From positions 372,001 to 436,000 of the forward strand of contig NZ_PZZN01000003.1 of NCBI RefSeq assembly GCF_003046295.1: DNA of 64,000 nt, read 5' to 3'. Below the pieces are notes generated by a model, which saw only the letters and a list, made by a program, of their open reading frames with translations, made no database searches and was not told the DNA's origin. Positions 60,174-64,000 of the stretch are shown here, piece by piece. The stretch is from Sphingomonas aerolata. GTDB lineage: Bacteria; Pseudomonadota; Alphaproteobacteria; Sphingomonadales; Sphingomonadaceae. Numbering within the stretch: the first letter of the stretch is position 1; the number at the start of each line of letters is the position of its first letter. Made by a program: the position numbers and the translations under genes.

Positions 60174-62600
60174 TTAGAACTTGGCGCCGAGCTCGACGCC
60201 GTAGAAGCGCGGTTCGCCGGCGATATAAGTGGGGATGCCGAAGCCGCCGCCCGTGTTGCCCGCGTCGATCAGGTAGCGCTTGTTGGTCAGGTTGCGCGCA
60301 AAGCCGCCGACGCGGTAGCGCCCGTCCGCGAGCTCGATACCGGCACGCAAGTTGACCAGCGTATAGCCGCGCTGGCTGATCGCGGCGCTGTTGGGCAGTT
60401 CGAAGAACACCTTCGACCGGTAATTCGCGCTCGGCGTCGCATAGAAGACCGCGCCGCCGACGGGCAGCCGGAGCGTCGCGCCGCCCGATGCCGTGGTGCT
60501 CGGCTGGAGGCGGAAGCGGTTGCCAGCAAAGGTGCCTGCAGGCTGGTCCGCGATCCCGCCGTCGAGATAGGCGAAGGTCCCGAACACCGAGAGATACTGG
60601 CCAAGCGCCAGATTGCCCTCGAGCTCGACGCCGACATTCTTTGCCGAGCCCGCGCTGCGCGTGACCGCAACGACCGCACCATTGGCGGGATTGACCTCGT
60701 TCACCGAGACCTGGAACCCGTCATAGGTCTGATAGAAGACGGATGCCGCGCCGGTGAACGGACCGACGCGCCCCTTGACCCCGCCTTCGTAGTTCCAGAC
60801 ATTTTCCTCAGGCACGATCTGAAGATTGGGGCGTACGCCGTTGACGGCGTTGAGTGCCGCCAACTGGACGACCGGCGAGCGCCGGCCCTTGCTGATCGTG
60901 CCGTAGAGGCTGACATCGTCGTCGAGCTTCAACAGCGCGTTGAACCGCGGGAGGATCGCGGCAAAGCTCTGGTCCGCCTCGAACTTCACGCCATTGGTGT
61001 TCGCGGTGCCGAGCAGGCTGGTGCGGACGCCCAGCGCAGCGAGGATCTGCGAATTCGGCTGGATCGACGAATAGCCCGACTGACGATCCTCGATCAGGAT
61101 GCGTGCGCCGGCGGTCAGCTCGAGCGCCGGGATCGGGATATAGGTCGCGTCGGCGAACACCGAATAGGTGTCGTTGTTGCCGTAATTGGTGAACTCGGAC
61201 GAATAGGGGATCTGCGTCGCGCGGCCGCCGGTGAGGATCGCGGTGGCGCGGGTCGCTGCCGGGATCGTGCCGTTGGCGGCGACACAGCCCGGGCCGGTCG
61301 GGATCCCCGCGCCGTTCAGCGCGGTACGGAACGGCTGATAGGCCGTGGCGATCGAGCAAGCGATATAGGTGCCCTCCTCGGTCGAGAAGGGGACGCGCTG
61401 CGACCCGTTTTCGAAAAAGGCGTTCCAGCCGAACGATGCGCGATATTTCGGGCCGTCGAACGCGAAGCGGCTCTCATGGCTCCACTGGTCGCCCTTCGCA
61501 TCCTCGGCGAATTCGAGATACCAGGCCGGGCCGCCGTCCGCGTCGAATATCTCGAGCGCGTCGAAGCGGCGATAGCCGTTGACGGTGGTGAAGGTGATGC
61601 CGGGCGACAGATCGACCGACACCGTCAGATTGGCATCATAGACGTTGCGGTCGAGACCGAGCTTGCGCGCACCGAGCGCCGTCGCGCTGAACGGCGAGCC
61701 CGAAAGTTCGGCATTGCCGTAATCGCCGGTCTGGCCGCCGGTCGGGGCATGCGCGCGGCTCTTGAACGCGGTGCCGGGATTGCGCTGACCATCATAGGTC
61801 AGGACGAGATCGGCGGTGACCGCGTCGTTCGGACGGAAGCGCAGCGAACCGCGGATGCCGCGCTGGTCCTGACCGTTCAGATCGTCCTGATCGACCTTGC
61901 CCTGGTTCTGGTTGGGGATGTTCGCATCACCGGCGATGTTGCGGACATAGCCGTCGCGATATTTATAGGCGAAGGCGAGGCGCCCCGACAGCACGTCGTT
62001 GCCGGCGTTGATAAAGCCCGACACCTGCGTCCTGTTGTAATTGCCGTAGGAGCCGGTGATCGCGCCTGAGGTGCCGGGCTGCGGCTTGGCGGAGATGAGG
62101 TTGATGGCGCCGACCGCCGCGGCGGTGCCGAACAGCGTCGCCTGCGGGCCCTTCACGACTTCGATCCGCTCGAGATCATAGAGATCCTGATAGGCGCCGC
62201 GCGACCGGCTGATGTCGACGCCGTTATAGTAGAGCGTCACGCGCGCACCCTGCTGCGACGAGCCATTGTCCGAGGTGATGCCGCGGATCACGAAGCCGGG
62301 GTTGTTCGCGCTCTGCTCCTGGATTTGCAGGCCGGGAATATAGGCGGCGACTTCGGACAGCGAGTTGACGCCGATATCCGCCATCTTCGCGCCGGTGAGC
62401 GCGGTGACGGTCAGCGGCACGTCCTCGATCCGCTGTTCGCGCTTCTGCGCGGTGACGACGATGTCGTCGCCGTTTGTCACGCTGGCGCGGGCGGCCGGGC
62501 CGGTCGCCGGATCGGGTGCGACGATCGCCTGGGCAAGCGCACCCGTCGAACAGGATGCAGCAAGCGCGGCCAGAGCCAGGCGCGTAGAAATAGTCGTCAT
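60174..62600 (-). CDS. TonB-dependent outer-membrane receptor
   Basis: The 808-residue receptor has a signal peptide ending GALAQ. The plug begins DIVVTAQKREQRIEDVPLTV and includes LYDLERIEVVKGPQATLFGTAAAVGAINLI-type sequence. The barrel ends EPRFYGVELGAKF, with the expected terminal Phe. It is divergent from a PhoD-type phosphatase gene, so uptake of a phosphorylated or phosphate-linked compound is plausible but unproved. Confidence 0.93.
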   Translation of the reverse strand: MTTISTRLALAALAASCSTGALAQAIVAPDPATGPAARASVTNGDDIVVTAQKREQRIEDVPLTVTALTGAKMADIGVNSLSEVAAYIPGLQIQEQSANNPGFVIRGITSDNGSSQQGARVTLYYNGVDISRSRGAYQDLYDLERIEVVKGPQATLFGTAAAVGAINLISAKPQPGTSGAITGSYGNYNRTQVSGFINAGNDVLSGRLAFAYKYRDGYVRNIAGDANIPNQNQGKVDQDDLNGQDQRGIRGSLRFRPNDAVTADLVLTYDGQRNPGTAFKSRAHAPTGGQTGDYGNAELSGSPFSATALGARKLGLDRNVYDANLTVSVDLSPGITFTTVNGYRRFDALEIFDADGGPAWYLEFAEDAKGDQWSHESRFAFDGPKYRASFGWNAFFENGSQRVPFSTEEGTYIACSIATAYQPFRTALNGAGIPTGPGCVAANGTIPAATRATAILTGGRATQIPYSSEFTNYGNNDTYSVFADATYIPIPALELTAGARILIEDRQSGYSSIQPNSQILAALGVRTSLLGTANTNGVKFEADQSFAAILPRFNALLKLDDDVSLYGTISKGRRSPVVQLAALNAVNGVRPNLQIVPEENVWNYEGGVKGRVGPFTGAASVFYQTYDGFQVSVNEVNPANGAVVAVTRSAGSAKNVGVELEGNLALGQYLSVFGTFAYLDGGIADQPAGTFAGNRFRLQPSTTASGGATLRLPVGGAVFYATPSANYRSKVFFELPNSAAISQRGYTLVNLRAGIELADGRYRVGGFARNLTNKRYLIDAGNTGGGFGIPTYIAGEPRFYGVELGAKF

Positions 62601-62684
62601 GAAGTCCCCCGATTGTCAGTGAGCGAGCACCTAGGGCGGGGTCGTTACGGTTCCGCGTCGGATACATGACCCGCGCGTGACGGC

Positions 62685-62704
62685 CTGTCATCGCGGCGTA
62701 ACAC
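62685..62704. promoter_or_regulatory. Possible Pho box
   Basis: CTGTCAT-CGCG-GCGTAACAC has one perfect PhoB half-site (CTGTCAT), then an imperfect second half at the normal 11-base spacing. It lies in the divergent region between the TonB receptor and the phosphatase gene. Phosphate control is a guess from this and the gene type. Confidence 0.35.
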
Positions 62705-62766
62705 CGCCGCAACGTGACTGACGCCGAGCGCCCCTAGCAGGCGGCATCACCGCAAAAGGCACTGTT

Positions 62767-64000
62767 ATGACGATCAATCGCCGCGACGCCCTCACGCTCT
62801 TCGGCTCCGGCTCCGCGCTCGCGCTTCCCGGCCTCGCCACCGCGGCGCGCACGAACGGCAGCGCGGGGGCAGCGCGCTTCGACCACGGCGTGGCGAGCGG
62901 CGATCCCTTGGCGGACGGCGCGATCCTGTGGACGCGTGCTACCCCGCAGGATCCGCAACAGGCGGGCGATATCGCGCTGACCTGGCATGTCGCATTGCGC
63001 GAGGGCGATACGCCCCTCCGTTCGGGCCGGATCGCGGCGCGGGCGGCGCGCGACTTCACCGCCAAGGTCGCGGTGACGGGGCTGAAACCCGGGACCGAGT
63101 ATCGCTACTGGTTCGAAACCGCGGCGGGCACGCGCTCACCCGTCGGCCGGGTCCGCACGCTGCCCCGCGGCGTGGTTGCGGATGTCGTCATGGGCGTGGT
63201 GTCGTGCCAGCTATACCCCGGCGGGTTCTTCAACGCCTATGCTTCGATCGCCAAACTCGACCGGCTCGACGCAGTGCTGCATCTCGGCGACTACATCTAT
63301 GAATATGCCATCGACGGCTATGGCGGCGACATCGGCAAGAAGATCGGCCGGCTGGTCGAGCCCACGCATGAGATCCTGACGCTCGCCGACTATAGGATGC
63401 GTCACGCGCAGGTGAAGCGCGACGCCGACATGCAGGCGGCGCACGCCCGCGCGGCGTTCATCTGCGTGTGGGACGATCACGAGGTCGCCAATGACGACTG
63501 GATCGGCGGCGCCGAGAACCATGACCCGGCGACCGAGGGCGACTGGAAGGCGCGCAAGGCCGCGTCGATGCAGGCCTATTTCGAATGGATGCCGATCCGC
63601 GACCCGAGGCCCGGCGAGCCGTGGGAAGCGATCAACCGCAGTTTCGAGTTCGGCGATCTCGCGACGCTGGTGATGGTCGAGACGCGGCTGCTCGCTCGGA
63701 GCAGGCAGGTCGCGGCGAAGGGCGAGGCGATTGCGCCTGCCGAATATGCCCCGATGATGGCGGAGCGCGCGCAGCCGGGTCGCGAAATGCTGGGCGCACC
63801 GCAGCTCGCCTGGATCGAGCGGACGATGGCGGCGTCGGTCACGGCGGGCAAGCCGTGGCAGGTACTCGGCAACCAGGTGGTGATGGCGCGCGTGGCCGGC
63901 CCGGATCTCGAGAGGCAGCTTGGCCCCGATCGCTTCGCCGCGATGATGGCGCGGCTCCCGGAGAAATGGCGCACGGCGCTGATGGCGAGCATGGCATCCT
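62767..64000 (+). CDS. phoD: PhoD-type alkaline phosphatase, partial (3' end off window)
   Basis: At least 411 residues are visible; the stop lies beyond the window. A Tat-type signal (NRRDALTLFGSG) begins the protein. PhoD motifs are GVASGDPLADGAILWTR, VVSCQLYPGG, LHLGDYIYEY (metal-binding Asp) and VWDDHEVANDD (Asp/His). These enzymes hydrolyse phosphodiesters and phosphomonoesters outside the inner membrane, using Ca2+ and Fe3+. AAAGG precedes the ATG. Divergent from a TonB receptor. Confidence 0.92.
   Translation, partial: MTINRRDALTLFGSGSALALPGLATAARTNGSAGAARFDHGVASGDPLADGAILWTRATPQDPQQAGDIALTWHVALREGDTPLRSGRIAARAARDFTAKVAVTGLKPGTEYRYWFETAAGTRSPVGRVRTLPRGVVADVVMGVVSCQLYPGGFFNAYASIAKLDRLDAVLHLGDYIYEYAIDGYGGDIGKKIGRLVEPTHEILTLADYRMRHAQVKRDADMQAAHARAAFICVWDDHEVANDDWIGGAENHDPATEGDWKARKAASMQAYFEWMPIRDPRPGEPWEAINRSFEFGDLATLVMVETRLLARSRQVAAKGEAIAPAEYAPMMAERAQPGREMLGAPQLAWIERTMAASVTAGKPWQVLGNQVVMARVAGPDLERQLGPDRFAAMMARLPEKWRTALMASMAS

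Noticed and set aside
60159-62069. Plus-strand frame (636 codons) opposite the TonB receptor
   Set aside because: Shadow of the receptor gene; no domain.

Overview
The window is GC-rich chromosomal DNA from an alphaproteobacterium, most probably Sphingomonas or a close sphingomonad. The grounds are a Caulobacter-type xylXBCD gene set, a ManD very like the Novosphingobium enzyme, many TonB-dependent receptors, and an alphaproteobacterial SOS box (GTTC-N7-GTTC).

Positions 1-16,000 form a glucuronoxylan utilisation locus. Leftward genes encode a GH67 alpha-glucuronidase and an overlapping SGNH/GDSL esterase. The divergent rightward operon encodes a Tat-exported GH3 beta-xylosidase/glucosidase, mannonate dehydratase ManD and an ExuT-like hexuronate transporter. 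After a small globin comes the Weimberg (oxidative xylose) block: xylD rightward, facing a leftward xylX-xylB-xylC-sugar-porter operon. Similar sites (ATGTTA-Y-CGCTATC or GGTAGCGCTATC) precede the aguA/GH3 pair, xylD and xylX, and a weaker one precedes the gene cut at the left edge. They resemble the XylR operator of the Caulobacter xylX promoter and suggest one LacI-type regulon.

Positions 16,000-29,600 carry a small unknown gene, two exported amidohydrolases (one a large TolB-like propeller fusion), a PepSY-flavodoxin-FAD/NAD membrane reductase, a 1030-residue TonB receptor and an exported protein of unknown function.

Positions 29,856-57,452 are a 27.6-kb genomic island at the 3' end of tRNA-Ser(UGA). 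The last 14 bases of the tRNA gene recur at the left end (29,856), next to a P4-type integrase. The island holds an AlpA-like regulator near each end, a Prim-Pol/VapE-type primase-helicase, a repeat cluster that could be an origin, an SOS-box-controlled umuDC operon, several small secreted proteins, a GNAT, a PilZ protein, and at the right end one isolated phage tape-measure gene with an M23 peptidase. At 35.6-38.1 kb is an anti-phage-like cargo module: a ThsB-like TIR protein 8 bases upstream of a SLATT-type (DUF4231-like) membrane protein, with an EcsC-family gene divergent. This TIR-SLATT pair has no SIR2/SLOG or Macro ThsA and is the best candidate for an undescribed system. With primase, AlpA genes and tape measure, the island may be a phage satellite or a heavily rearranged prophage.

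Positions 57,530-64,000 return to ordinary chromosome: a small unknown gene, a glucose-1-dehydrogenase-like SDR, an Old Yellow Enzyme, and a TonB receptor divergent from a PhoD-type alkaline phosphatase that runs off the right edge.
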